Positions 28,627 through 37,885 of a stretch of DNA of 64,000 bases are shown piece after piece (position 1 is the stretch's first letter; each line of letters begins with the position of its first letter). The DNA lies in NCBI RefSeq assembly GCF_001402875.1, contig NZ_CP012946.1:2954001-3018000 (forward strand). The letters are read 5' to 3'. Position numbers and translations under genes: made by a program. The notes beneath the pieces were generated by a model. That model was not told the origin of the DNA. It saw only the letters and a program-made list of their open reading frames with translations, and did no database searches. Source of the DNA: Blastochloris viridis. Lineage in GTDB: Bacteria; Pseudomonadota; Alphaproteobacteria; Rhizobiales; Xanthobacteraceae.

Positions 28627-29982
28627 TCAGCCACCCTGGCCGACATTGCCCAATCCAACCGGCCGGCCGACCGTGGTGACCAGCATGTCCTGCAACAGCA
28701 GCCGCCCGGCGACACGGCGGACGTCCTCCAGCGTTACCGCCGCCACCAGATCGTTGCGGCGGTCGATGTAATCGATGCCGAGCTCATCGAGCTGGATCTG
28801 CAGCAGCTGGGCGGCAATCTTGCCGGAGGTATCGAACCTGAGCGCGTAGGAGCCGATCAGGTATTTCTTGGCCTTGTCGAGTTCCTCGGCGCTCGGCCCG
28901 TCCTTGCCCAGCCGGCCGACTTCACGTTCGATCACCGCCAGCGACTCCGCGGCGCGGTCGTTGCGTGTGGAGACTCCGCCGAGGATCAAACCGGCGTGGT
29001 CCATCGACATCAGATAGCTGTAGACCGAATAGGCCAGCCCGCGCTTCTCGCGCACCTCCTGGTAGAGCCGTGACGACAGCGTGCCGCCACCGAGGATATG
29101 GTTGAGCACGAAGGCCGGCATGAAATCGGGGTCGGAACGCAACAGCCCCGGCCAGCCGAACGTCAGCACCGATTGCGGCACGTCGAGCTCGACCACCTGG
29201 CGCTGGCCGAGCCCTTGCGGCACCGCGTCCGCCACCGCGACGGGCTGGCCGGTTTTCGGCAGGCCGGCGAACACGCGGTCGAGCAGCTGCGCCAACGTGG
29301 CGGCGTCGATATCGCCGACCACCGCGACCTTGAGGGTGTCGCGGCTCACCACCTTGCCGACAAAAGCCTTGAGGTCGTCGGCGCCGACCGCGGCGACGCT
29401 GTCGGCCGAGCCCTCGACCGGCCGGCCGTAGGGATGGCCCGGAAAGGCGGTCGCCCACCACATCTCCGAGGCCAGGGTGTTGGGGCTGGTCGACTTGCGG
29501 CGGATGCCGGCCAGCACCTGCTGGCGTACCCGCTCCAGCGGCTCGGCGTCGAACCGCGGCCGGTTGACCGCCAGCGCCAGCAGCTCGAATGCCTCGTCGC
29601 GGTTTTCGACCAGCGTCTTGAGACTGCCGCGCAGATTGTCGTGGCTGGCACTGAAGCGCAGCTCGATCGCCTTGGCGTCGAGCCGGTCGTGGAAGGCGGC
29701 GGCGTCGAGGTCGCCGGCACCTTCGTCGAGCAGGCCGCTCACCAGATTGGCGGTGCCCTCCTTGCCGGCGACGTCATGGGTGGCGCCGCCCTTGAAGGCG
29801 AACTCGAAGGCAATCAGCGGCACCGCCGGCTCTCGCACCAGCCAAGCCTCGATGCCGCCCGGGCTCACCACCCGTTCGATGCGGGTCGCGGCGGGGCTTT
29901 CGGAGGCGGAGACGAAGGCAACGGACATGGCAGCAACCACTGGCGCACCGAAACGGCGCCCGAACGAGGACAGCAAGGTCAC
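28627..29982 (-). CDS. M16 family peptidase, non-catalytic partner
   Basis: A 451-aa exported protein (hydrophobic N terminus, cleavage region near SASESPAA) with both M16 half-domains. The zinc site HxxEH is missing: the equivalent position reads GTANLVSGLLDEGAG. The C-terminal half keeps LGGGTLSSRLYQEVREKRGLAYS, typical of the non-catalytic half. It is therefore expected to form a heterodimer with the active M16 protein encoded immediately upstream. The GTG start at 29982 overlaps the upstream stop by four nt (GTGA), implying coupled synthesis; the long frame upstream is an artefact. Confidence 0.9.
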   Translation of the reverse strand: MTLLSSFGRRFGAPVVAAMSVAFVSASESPAATRIERVVSPGGIEAWLVREPAVPLIAFEFAFKGGATHDVAGKEGTANLVSGLLDEGAGDLDAAAFHDRLDAKAIELRFSASHDNLRGSLKTLVENRDEAFELLALAVNRPRFDAEPLERVRQQVLAGIRRKSTSPNTLASEMWWATAFPGHPYGRPVEGSADSVAAVGADDLKAFVGKVVSRDTLKVAVVGDIDAATLAQLLDRVFAGLPKTGQPVAVADAVPQGLGQRQVVELDVPQSVLTFGWPGLLRSDPDFMPAFVLNHILGGGTLSSRLYQEVREKRGLAYSVYSYLMSMDHAGLILGGVSTRNDRAAESLAVIEREVGRLGKDGPSAEELDKAKKYLIGSYALRFDTSGKIAAQLLQIQLDELGIDYIDRRNDLVAAVTLEDVRRVAGRLLLQDMLVTTVGRPVGLGNVGQGG

Positions 29983-31340
29983 GACCGGTTCTCCCGAGAC
30001 GGGGCCTTGATGAGATAGCCGGTCACGGCGCGCCGCTTCTCCAGCCAAGTGCGGGCGGCGGCCTGGACCTCGGCGGCGGTGACGGTCTTGATCCGAGCCG
30101 GCCAGGACTGGACGTCCTCGACGGTCGAGCCGGTGGTCAAGGCAACGCCGTAAATCCGCGCCAGCGCCGACTGGCTGTCCTGGGCGTAGACGGTGTCGGC
30201 GACCATCCCGGTCTTGGCGCGGACGATCTCGTCCTCGCTCACGCCGGTTTCGGCGATCTCGGCGATGACGGCGTCGATCGCCGCTTCGAGCGCGGGCAAT
30301 TCGACGCCCGGCCGCGGGCTCGCCCACAGCCCGAACTTGGACTGGTCGAGGGTGGAGCCGTGATACCAAGCCATGGTCGAGGTGGCGAGCTTCTGATCCA
30401 CCACTAGCTTGCGGTGCAGGCGGCTGGTCTGGCCGGCGCCGAGCACGTGGGCGAGCACGTCGAGCGCCTCGGCCGCGCGCGGCGCCGCCCGCGAATAGGA
30501 CGGCACCAGATAATGGCGCTGGATCGAGGGCTGCGCGACGCGCGGATCGGCCAGCGTCACCAGACGATGGGCGCGCGGTTCGGGCTCGGCCGGCCGCTGG
30601 CGCGGCTCGATCTCGGCGCGCGGCGCCACCTTGCCGTAGGTGCGCTCGGCCATGGCGCGCACCTCGCCGGCAGAGACATCGCCCGCCACCACCAGGACCG
30701 CGTTGTTGGGGGTGTAAAAGTGGCGGTAGAACTTGAGCGCATCCTGCCGGCCGAGCTGGCGGATCTCGTGCTCCCAGCCGATCACCGGCACGCCATAGGG
30801 GTGGTTGCGGAACAGCGTCGCGGCGACTTCCTCGCCGAGCTGGGCGCTGGGGTCGTTGTCGGTGCGGGAGCGCCGCTCCTCCAGCACCACGTCGCGCTCG
30901 GGCAGCACCACCTCGTCGGTGAGCTGAAGGCCGGTCATGCGGTCGGCCTCGAGCCGCATCATCGCCTCCAGCTCGCCGCTGGCGACGCGCTGGAAATAGG
31001 CGGTGTAATCGTGGGAGGTGAACGCGTTCTCCTGGCCGCCAACCTCGGCAATGAGGCCGGAGAACCCGCCGGGATTGGCCTCGGTGCCCTTGAACATCAG
31101 GTGTTCGAGGAAGTGGGCGATGCCCGATTCGCCGCGCACCTCGTCCGCCGCACCGACCCGATACCAGATCATATGGGTGACCACCGGAACCCGGTGGTCG
31201 GGGATCACCACCACCTCAAGGCCGTTGGCCAGACTGAAATGGGAGATTTCGGGGGCCTGCCGGGCGGGAGCCGGCGTGGGAACGACGAGGGTTGCGGCGG
31301 TGGCGGCGGCGACAAATGTGCTCATCACGGCTTTCAGCAA
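29979..31340 (-). CDS. M16 family zinc metallopeptidase
   Basis: A 453-aa periplasmic pitrilysin/processing-peptidase-like protease. The inverted zinc motif is His76-Phe-Leu-Glu-His80 in GIAHFLEHLMFKGTE, with the third ligand Glu in the downstream region MRLEADRM; R/Y residues of the second half (SRLHRKLVVDQKLA) are present. A signal peptide occupies about residues 1-27. The TTG at 31340 has GGAG six nt upstream and gives a signal peptide with a basic N-region; alternatives are ATG 31325 and TTG 31397. Paired with the inactive M16 gene by a GTGA overlap. Substrate unknown; proposals for relatives include processing of exported peptides. Confidence 0.92.
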   Translation of the reverse strand: MLKAVMSTFVAAATAATLVVPTPAPARQAPEISHFSLANGLEVVVIPDHRVPVVTHMIWYRVGAADEVRGESGIAHFLEHLMFKGTEANPGGFSGLIAEVGGQENAFTSHDYTAYFQRVASGELEAMMRLEADRMTGLQLTDEVVLPERDVVLEERRSRTDNDPSAQLGEEVAATLFRNHPYGVPVIGWEHEIRQLGRQDALKFYRHFYTPNNAVLVVAGDVSAGEVRAMAERTYGKVAPRAEIEPRQRPAEPEPRAHRLVTLADPRVAQPSIQRHYLVPSYSRAAPRAAEALDVLAHVLGAGQTSRLHRKLVVDQKLATSTMAWYHGSTLDQSKFGLWASPRPGVELPALEAAIDAVIAEIAETGVSEDEIVRAKTGMVADTVYAQDSQSALARIYGVALTTGSTVEDVQSWPARIKTVTAAEVQAAARTWLEKRRAVTGYLIKAPSRENRS

Positions 31341-32011
31341 GATCGGCTCCGTCTCGGCTACGGACTCAGCCTGACTTTTCACGAAATGGGGTGGCAATCG
31401 GGCAGCGCCACCGGACTTAACGTCACAGTCCAGTTATCGCGAGCAGCCTACAAGGAGCCACAGAGGCTCATCCGCCCCCGGCCATCCAGGCCGGATCGCG
31501 CACGGCGGCACGATGGCGGCGGTCTCAATCACCTTCGGCCGAAAATCCCGCTTTGAACATGGGGTTTGTGCGAACCGATTGCAGAAAACGCCGACACCGG
31601 CAGCGACCTCGGCCGGTCGGTGAAAATCCCCGTCTCATCCGATTCGCGCGAGACTCCGTCGTAAGCCCGGAACGCACGAAATCTTGCGCCAGGCGGGGCG
31701 CCCCGGTCACGTCGAAGCGGACGAAGGCATTTTCTTAAGGTCCGGGCAATCGCCCGGACGTCGCCTCACCCGGATTGCGGAGTCGGACGTGATCGCCCGC
31801 AATCCGCATGACGTGGCATGTTGCCCTTTGGCGGCAATGCGGCGCCCTTTGCTCTACCCTAGATTGATAAACGTCAGGAATTCTGCAACCTTTATGTTGC
31901 CGGTGCACCAACCCATTATCAATCTCCGGTCGCGCCTCCGGCGGAAATCAATATTTTGGTTGTACTCTTCACGCTACACTTATAGCGTGTATTTTGGCAT
32001 TGGGAATCCGC
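31341..32011. other. 671-nt intergenic region between M16 peptidases and the secretion locus
   Basis: No convincing gene; short frames here have arginine-rich or mixed composition unlike proteins. An 8-bp hairpin GTCCGGGC/GCCCGGAC sits at 31740-31759 without a T tract. The last 150 nt become AT-rich and carry the tolC-like gene's likely promoter and a 7-bp inverted repeat. The composition shift marks the left edge of the accessory block. Confidence 0.5.
31970..31989 (+). promoter_or_regulatory. Inverted repeat overlapping a candidate -10 upstream of the TolC-like gene
   Basis: CACGCTA (31970-31976) is inversely repeated as TAGCGTG (31983-31989) around CACTTA. A possible -10 TATAGC (31981-31986) lies inside it and TTGGTT/TTGTAC lies upstream as a poor -35. 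The position 23 nt before the ATG suits an operator. Weak as a promoter, better as a repressor site. Confidence 0.4.
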
Positions 32012-33721
32012 ATGCGTGCCCAGATTGTTGACGCCGTCGGAGCTGTGGCGCTGGCTTGGGTGTGCATGACGGACATTGCTTGGCCGCAGAATCGCGTCTC
32101 CATTCATGATGCGATCCGCCAAACCATAAGAACCAATCCCGGCGTCGGCGAAGCCACCGCCAACCGTCGCGCAACCGAAGCGCAATGGCACCAGCAGCAG
32201 GGAACGCTGCTGCCGCAGGTGCGGCTTGAGGTCGGGTTCGGCGATGAACGGCGCGATATCGGCCTCGAGAAGGCGTTTCCCGGCAATGATCAATGGCGAT
32301 TTGGCCATTACAGCTCAATCGTCGTGCGCCAGCTGCTGTTCGACGGATTCGCCTCGGTGAACCAATTGTGGCGCCAGGCCGCCCGGGTGGACGCCGCCGC
32401 CTACCGCGTGCGGGAGAAAACCGAAACGCTCGCGCTCGACGCCGCCGAAGCCTATATCGACGTCACCCGCTTCAGCCGGCTGATCGGTCTTGCGGAGGAA
32501 CATCTCCTCGCCCTTCGCCGGATTTCGCGCGATGTCGACGCGCGGGTGAGCGGAGGCCGCTCGGGCGAGGGTGACCGTCAGCAGGCCATCGAGCGGGTCG
32601 CGGCGGCGGAAGCCACGCTCGCGGAATTCCGGCTGCAGCTCGATCTGGCACGGGCCCGCTTCAAGAAGGTCGTCGGCAACACGCCCTCAAACCTTTATTT
32701 CCCCGGACGTTTGCGAGGCCTTCCGCCGACCAAGCAGGTGGCGCTCGAAACCGCCCTCGTCGACAACGCGACGATCAGAGCCGCGACCGCGGACGCCCGC
32801 GCCGCGCGCTACGACTTCGACGCCTCGAAAGGCAATCTGGTGCCGAAGGTCGCGCTCGAAGGCCGCGTGACCCGCGGCGAGGACATCGACTTCATCTGGG
32901 GCTCCCGCGATGACGCCGCCGGCAAGGTGGTGATGAGCTGGGACATTTTCACCGGCGGCATCGATACCTGGCGGCGCACCGAACTGGGCGAGCGCTGGGC
33001 GGAGTCGCTGAACCGGGAAGCCAGCCTGCAGCGCGGCGCGGTGGAATCGATCGATCGGGCCTGGGCCGCGCGAACCCTCACCTCCGACCGCATGCGCGCC
33101 CTCAGCGCCGAAATCGCCGCGGGCCGGCGCGTGCTCGTGGCCTACCGCAGCGAGTTCGAGCTTGGTCAGCGTACGCTGATCGACCTGCTCGATGCCCAGA
33201 ACCAGTTGTTCATTGCCCAGGTTTCGCTGGTCTCGACCTCCGGCGTCGCGGTGTTTGCCGATTACCAGCTGCTCGCCGCCACCGGAAAGATCCTGTCCTA
33301 TGTCACCTCAGCGGTCCCGGTGGAGATGGCGCCGTTGGACAACGCCTTCGCCCTGACCACCCCGATACTGCAGCCGACCTGGTTCGAACCCCGAACCCTG
33401 CCGCCGGACCTTACCGTCGGGCTGGTTCCGCCCGACTGGATCGAAGAGGTGTCGCGAGGCCAAGATCCAGCAGTGCTTTACGACACCGTGGTCACCCGTC
33501 TGGGCTACGCCTCCGATGCCGGGCGGCAGAGCGCCACCGTGGCCGTCGCGCCGTTCGCCTTCCCCGCCACGACGGGGAAGGAAGTTTCGGCTGCGTCGCC
33601 GGTCACCGCGATGTGGGGTGAATCGACGGCGGGAGCCGGTCTGCCGTCGGTCATTCTCTCAATGCCGGGTCGTTCGGCCCCGATGTGCGGAACCGGCACC
33701 TGCGTCAGTTCCGTTCGCTGA
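32012..33721 (+). CDS. TolC-family outer membrane efflux protein (type I secretion)
   Basis: The outer-membrane exit duct for type I secretion. The 569-aa product has a signal peptide (about 1-27), two homologous TolC repeats of beta-strand plus long helices, with the repeat signatures IHDAIRQTIRTNPGVGEA and LFDGFASVNQL near the N terminus and ELGQRTLIDLLDAQNQLFIAQ in the second repeat. The TolC fold appears to end near residue 430; about 140 residues follow with no recognised domain, ending in MCGTGTCVSSVR with two cysteines. ATG 32012 is preceded by GGGA. It is followed after 112 nt by the LapB-type ABC gene, so the three + strand genes probably form one operon. Confidence 0.9.
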   Translation: MRAQIVDAVGAVALAWVCMTDIAWPQNRVSIHDAIRQTIRTNPGVGEATANRRATEAQWHQQQGTLLPQVRLEVGFGDERRDIGLEKAFPGNDQWRFGHYSSIVVRQLLFDGFASVNQLWRQAARVDAAAYRVREKTETLALDAAEAYIDVTRFSRLIGLAEEHLLALRRISRDVDARVSGGRSGEGDRQQAIERVAAAEATLAEFRLQLDLARARFKKVVGNTPSNLYFPGRLRGLPPTKQVALETALVDNATIRAATADARAARYDFDASKGNLVPKVALEGRVTRGEDIDFIWGSRDDAAGKVVMSWDIFTGGIDTWRRTELGERWAESLNREASLQRGAVESIDRAWAARTLTSDRMRALSAEIAAGRRVLVAYRSEFELGQRTLIDLLDAQNQLFIAQVSLVSTSGVAVFADYQLLAATGKILSYVTSAVPVEMAPLDNAFALTTPILQPTWFEPRTLPPDLTVGLVPPDWIEEVSRGQDPAVLYDTVVTRLGYASDAGRQSATVAVAPFAFPATTGKEVSAASPVTAMWGESTAGAGLPSVILSMPGRSAPMCGTGTCVSSVR

Positions 33722-33833
33722 TCGAGAAGACCGCTTTCGCAGACTTGCGATGCGTTGCAGGGCGGGGGGGGGTGAGTTGGCCGCCGGAATTCCGGCCCCA
33801 CCGGGGATGACAGCTCGGTGACGGCGGAGCCAG

Positions 33834-36329
33834 GTGCGGCTTGGTTCGGACACTTCCTGTTCAGGGCGACGGACTGACGTGCCAGCGATGTTGTCCAACG
33901 CAAAGGAGATCGTCTCCGGTGCAACCCGCATTCTCAGTTCCGTCCGGTCATTTGTCGGCGCCAACGCCGCAAAGGGGCTGGCGTTCTGCGCATCGCGCCG
34001 GGCTGCGCCGATGACCGTCGCGCCGGGCGATCCCCTCCAACGACGCGCACCCGCCGACCCCGCGGCCCGCCGCCAATCGTCGCCCGGCCAGGACGAGGCC
34101 GCAGCCGAGCTGCAACCCACCACGCCACCCCCCTCGGCAGGCGAGCGCTCGCGCGCCCACGAGCCGGTCCCGGCGTGGCTGGACGATGGCCCCGCCCACG
34201 ACCCGATCTCCGACGCCGTGATCTGGCTCGCGGCGTTCAACGGCCGCAGCATCAGCCGCGGCGCCCTGCTCGCCGGCCTGCCGATCGATGACGACAAGCT
34301 GCCGGTTCGCCTGATCGAACGCGCCGCCGCGAACGCCGGGCTCGAAGCCAAACTGGTCAAACGCACGGCCGAGGATATCCAGGCCCTGGTTCTGCCCTGC
34401 GTCATCTTCCTGGCCGGCGGCAAGCTGCGCATGCTGGTCGGCCTCGACCGGGGGCGGGACGAGGCTCGCCTCGTCAATCCCTCCACCACCGCGCCGGCCG
34501 TCACCGTTCCGCTGTCCACGGTTGAGCGCGCCTATCTCGGCTATGCGCTGTTCGCCAAGCCGGCAACCGCGCTGGACCCCCGCGTCGAAGGCACTTTCGA
34601 CATTCCCGAGCGCCACTGGTTTTGGGCCGTGGTGGCGCAGTTCTGGCAGAACTACGCGCATGTCGCGGTTGCGGCATTTCTGGTGAATGTGCTGGCACTG
34701 GCCGCGCCGCTGTTCACCATGAACGTCTATGACCGCGTGCTGCCCAATGGCGCGGTGCCCTCGCTGGTGGCGCTCGCCATCGGGCTCGGTCTCGCCATCA
34801 TCTTCGATTTCATCCTGCGCACGGTGCGCAGCCTGATCATCGATATGACCGGCAAGCAGGTCGACGTGTTGCTCGCCGCCGACATCTACGATCACGTCCT
34901 TGGCCTCAAGCTCGCCAACCGCCCGACCTCGATCGGCGTCCTGGCCAACCAGCTGCGCGATTTTGACTCGGTGCGCGAGTTCTTCACCTCCGGAACGGTG
35001 GTGTCGATCACCGACCTTGCGTTCGCGCTGCTGTTCATCTGGGTGCTGTTCATGATCGCCGGGCCGCTGGCCTGGGTGCCGCTAATCATGCTGCCCCTGA
35101 TGCTCGGCATCGGATTTTTGCTGCAGCGCCCGCTCGATCGCGCGATTCGGAAGAACCAGGCCGAGACCGCCGCCCGCCATGGCGTGCTGATCGAATCCCT
35201 CGCCGGCATCGAAACCATCAAGGCGGCCGGTGCCGAGGGGCGCTTTCAATCGCGCTACGAACGCGCGGTCGCCGCGACCGCCCGTTCCGGCGAGGACGTT
35301 CACTTCTGGGCCTCGCTGGCGCTCACCATCGCCTCGACCGCGCAGCAACTCACCACCCTCGCCATCCTGGTGATCGGGTCGTTCCTGGTGATCGACGGCA
35401 CCCTCACGGTCGGCGCACTGGTCGCCGCCACAATCCTGTCGGGACGGGTGCTGGCGCCGGTTGCCGGCATCGCCGCGTTGATGACGCGCGCGACCCAGAC
35501 CGTCACCGCGCTCAGGTCGATCGACCGCCTGATGCGGCTCGAACGTGAGCGGCCGCGCGGCAGGCGCTATGTCAGCCGCGCGATTCAGCACGGCCGCATC
35601 GTCTTCGACGAGGTGTCGTTCCAGTATCCCGGCGCAATGACCAAGGCCCTCACCAAGGTCAGCATCGGTATCAAGGAGGGCGAGCGGGTCGGGGTCATAG
35701 GCCGCGTCGGCTCGGGCAAGACCACGCTCGGAAAGATCGCCTGCGGGCTCTATGACCCATCCGAGGGCCGCATCCTGATCGATGGCGTCGACAGCCGGCA
35801 ATACGATCCCGCCGACCTTCGTGCCGGCGTCGGCTTTGTGCTGCAGGATTGCGACCTGTTCTTCGGCACCCTGCGCGACAACATCTTGATCGGGCGCGCC
35901 GGGGCGAGCGACGACGACATGCTCCACGCGGCGCGGCTCGCCGGTGTCGAGCCGTTCGCCGCGGCCCATCCGTCCGGCTACGACATGATGATCGCCGAAG
36001 GCGGGCGCAGCCTGTCCGGCGGGCAGCGCCAAGCGATCTCGCTGGCGCGGGCGTTGATCCGCGAGCCACGCATTCTGTTCCTGGACGAGCCGACCGCCCA
36101 TCTCGACGTGCGATCGGAGGCTGAGTTCGTCAAGCAGATCGAAGCCCTCAGGCAGCGCCGCCTGACCCTGATCGTGTCGACGCACCGCTTCTCGCTGCTG
36201 GTGCTGGTCGAGCGCCTGGTGGTGGTCGACAGAGGGCATGTGGTGATGGACGGCCCGCGCGATGCGGTGCTGGCAAGGCTGCGGCCGGCACCCGCCGCCG
36301 AAGCCCCGGTAAGCAGCCATGCACAGTGA
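33834..36329 (+). CDS. Type I secretion ABC transporter, LapB-like, with degenerate C39 domain
   Basis: Inner-membrane ATPase/permease that powers export of large adhesins or RTX proteins. 831 aa: disordered N-terminal stretch (1-110), a C39 peptidase-like domain (about 120-230; DPISDAVIWLAAFNGRSISR) with no catalytic Cys or His and therefore a substrate-docking domain, a six-helix membrane domain (about 265-530, YDRVLPNGAVPSLVALAIG), and a nucleotide-binding domain with Walker A GRVGSGKTT, signature LSGGQRQ and Walker B ILFLDEPTAHLD. The start is uncertain: GTG 33834 has GGAG close upstream, ATG 33888 and ATG 34011 are alternatives, the last giving about 770 aa. It overlaps the next gene by 11 nt. 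Confidence 0.92.
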   Translation: MRLGSDTSCSGRRTDVPAMLSNAKEIVSGATRILSSVRSFVGANAAKGLAFCASRRAAPMTVAPGDPLQRRAPADPAARRQSSPGQDEAAAELQPTTPPPSAGERSRAHEPVPAWLDDGPAHDPISDAVIWLAAFNGRSISRGALLAGLPIDDDKLPVRLIERAAANAGLEAKLVKRTAEDIQALVLPCVIFLAGGKLRMLVGLDRGRDEARLVNPSTTAPAVTVPLSTVERAYLGYALFAKPATALDPRVEGTFDIPERHWFWAVVAQFWQNYAHVAVAAFLVNVLALAAPLFTMNVYDRVLPNGAVPSLVALAIGLGLAIIFDFILRTVRSLIIDMTGKQVDVLLAADIYDHVLGLKLANRPTSIGVLANQLRDFDSVREFFTSGTVVSITDLAFALLFIWVLFMIAGPLAWVPLIMLPLMLGIGFLLQRPLDRAIRKNQAETAARHGVLIESLAGIETIKAAGAEGRFQSRYERAVAATARSGEDVHFWASLALTIASTAQQLTTLAILVIGSFLVIDGTLTVGALVAATILSGRVLAPVAGIAALMTRATQTVTALRSIDRLMRLERERPRGRRYVSRAIQHGRIVFDEVSFQYPGAMTKALTKVSIGIKEGERVGVIGRVGSGKTTLGKIACGLYDPSEGRILIDGVDSRQYDPADLRAGVGFVLQDCDLFFGTLRDNILIGRAGASDDDMLHAARLAGVEPFAAAHPSGYDMMIAEGGRSLSGGQRQAISLARALIREPRILFLDEPTAHLDVRSEAEFVKQIEALRQRRLTLIVSTHRFSLLVLVERLVVVDRGHVVMDGPRDAVLARLRPAPAAEAPVSSHAQ

Positions 36330-37620
36330 CTTCTCCTTCGCCAACGACATTCGCGCCGCCGCCGAGATGCGGACGCCGCGCACGGCGAAGATGTTCCTCG
36401 TCACCACCGCCACTCTGTTCGCGACCATGCTGCTATGGGCGCACTTCGCCATCCTCGACGAGGTCCGGCGCGGCGACGGCCGGGTGATCCCCTCGCGGCA
36501 GATTCAGGTGGTGCAGTCGCTGGAGGGCGGCATCGTCGAAGCCGTGCTGGTTCGGGAAGGCGATATCGTGAAGCACGGCGATCCTCTCGCCCGCATCGAC
36601 GACACCAATTTCTCCTCGCAGCTCGGCGAGGTTCGCGAGCGCCGGGCCGCCCTGCTGGCCCGCGTCACCCGGCTCGAGGCCGAAGCGCGGGGCACGCCTC
36701 CCGCCTTCCCGGCCGGTCTCGCCGCCAATGCCGTTCAGGCGGAGCAGAACGTGTTCGAAGCGCGGGCGCGCAAGCTGTCGCAGGACCTCGATGTCATTGC
36801 CCAGCAGGAAAACCAGAAAATGCGCGAGCTCGACGAGTTGCAGGCATCGGAGAAGAAGCTGGCCGAGACCTTCCAGCTGATGACCCGCGAGCTTGACCTC
36901 ACCCGCAAGCTTTACCAGCAGAAGGTCGTCCCCGAGATCGAGATGATCCGGCTGGAGCGCCAGGCCGCCGAGGTGCGCGGTCAGCGCGAGGTGGTGAAGG
37001 CCTCGCTGGCCAAGGCGCTCGGCGCCATTCGCGAGGTCGGTGCCCGCCGCGACACCACCATCGGCACGTTCCGGGCTCAGGCCGAGGAGGACCTCGCCAA
37101 AAGCCGCGGCGAGCTCGCCGTGCTCGACGAAACGGTGCGAGCCGCCGCCGACAAGGTGCGCCGCACCGAGCTGCGCTCGCCGGTCTACGGCATCGTCAAC
37201 AAGATCAATGTCACCACCGTCGGCGCGGTGGTGCAGCCGGCCTCCAGCATCATGGACGTCGTTCCGCTCGACGACTCGTTGCTGGTCGAAGCCCGCGTTC
37301 GTCCCCAGGACATCGCCTTCATCCGTGCCAACCAGGACGCCGTGGTGAAGATCACCGCCTACGACGCCAACGTCTATGGCAGCCTCAAGGGCAAGGTCGA
37401 ACGCATCTCCGCCGACACCACCGCCGACGACAGGGGCAACACGTTCTATCGCGTGATCGTGCGCACCAAGGAGAATTCGCTGGGCTCGGTCGAGCACGCG
37501 CTGCCGATCATCCCAGGCATGGTGGCGACCGTCGAAATCCTAACCGGCCGCAAGTCCGTGCTCCACTACGTGCTGAAGCCCGTCAACAAAGTCTGGGACG
37601 AGGCGCTTCGCGAGCGCTGA
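36319..37620 (+). CDS. HlyD-family membrane fusion protein, LapC-like
   Basis: The periplasmic adaptor linking the ABC exporter to the TolC duct. 433 aa: cytosolic N terminus, one transmembrane helix (about 25-45, KMFLVTTATLFATMLLWAHF), lipoyl half-motifs (GRVIPSRQIQVVQSLEGGIV and ELRSPVYGIVNKINVTTVGA) separated by a long coiled coil, and a beta-barrel domain. The HlyD signature lies near GMVATVEILTGRKSVLHYVLKP. It starts 11 nt inside the ABC gene, so translation is coupled; third gene of the tolC operon. Confidence 0.94.
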   Translation: MHSDFSFANDIRAAAEMRTPRTAKMFLVTTATLFATMLLWAHFAILDEVRRGDGRVIPSRQIQVVQSLEGGIVEAVLVREGDIVKHGDPLARIDDTNFSSQLGEVRERRAALLARVTRLEAEARGTPPAFPAGLAANAVQAEQNVFEARARKLSQDLDVIAQQENQKMRELDELQASEKKLAETFQLMTRELDLTRKLYQQKVVPEIEMIRLERQAAEVRGQREVVKASLAKALGAIREVGARRDTTIGTFRAQAEEDLAKSRGELAVLDETVRAAADKVRRTELRSPVYGIVNKINVTTVGAVVQPASSIMDVVPLDDSLLVEARVRPQDIAFIRANQDAVVKITAYDANVYGSLKGKVERISADTTADDRGNTFYRVIVRTKENSLGSVEHALPIIPGMVATVEILTGRKSVLHYVLKPVNKVWDEALRER

Positions 37621-37885
37621 TCAAGCCGCTTCCACCTATCTCGGCGGCCGGCGCGAGCGCGGTTATGACCACTCCGACGCCGCCCTTTCAGCCGACGCCG
37701 ACCGGTGGTCGAGCCCGCTGGAATCCCTGGGCGGCACCGGCGACTGCGACGACGACGCGATCGCCGCGTCGCGACCCCTTGTTCGGGCGACGTTTCCACG
37801 ACCGGCGCACGGGCGCCGGCTTGATCCGCCGGAAACCGCATCAGACTCGCCCGCCGTCGCGGCGGTGCCGATATCCGCGGCGTTG

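Noticed and set aside
37621..37885. Small gene between the two convergent HlyD genes
   Set aside because: The frames there are Arg/Pro/Thr-rich, without a start site or conserved look; it is just the gap between convergent stops.
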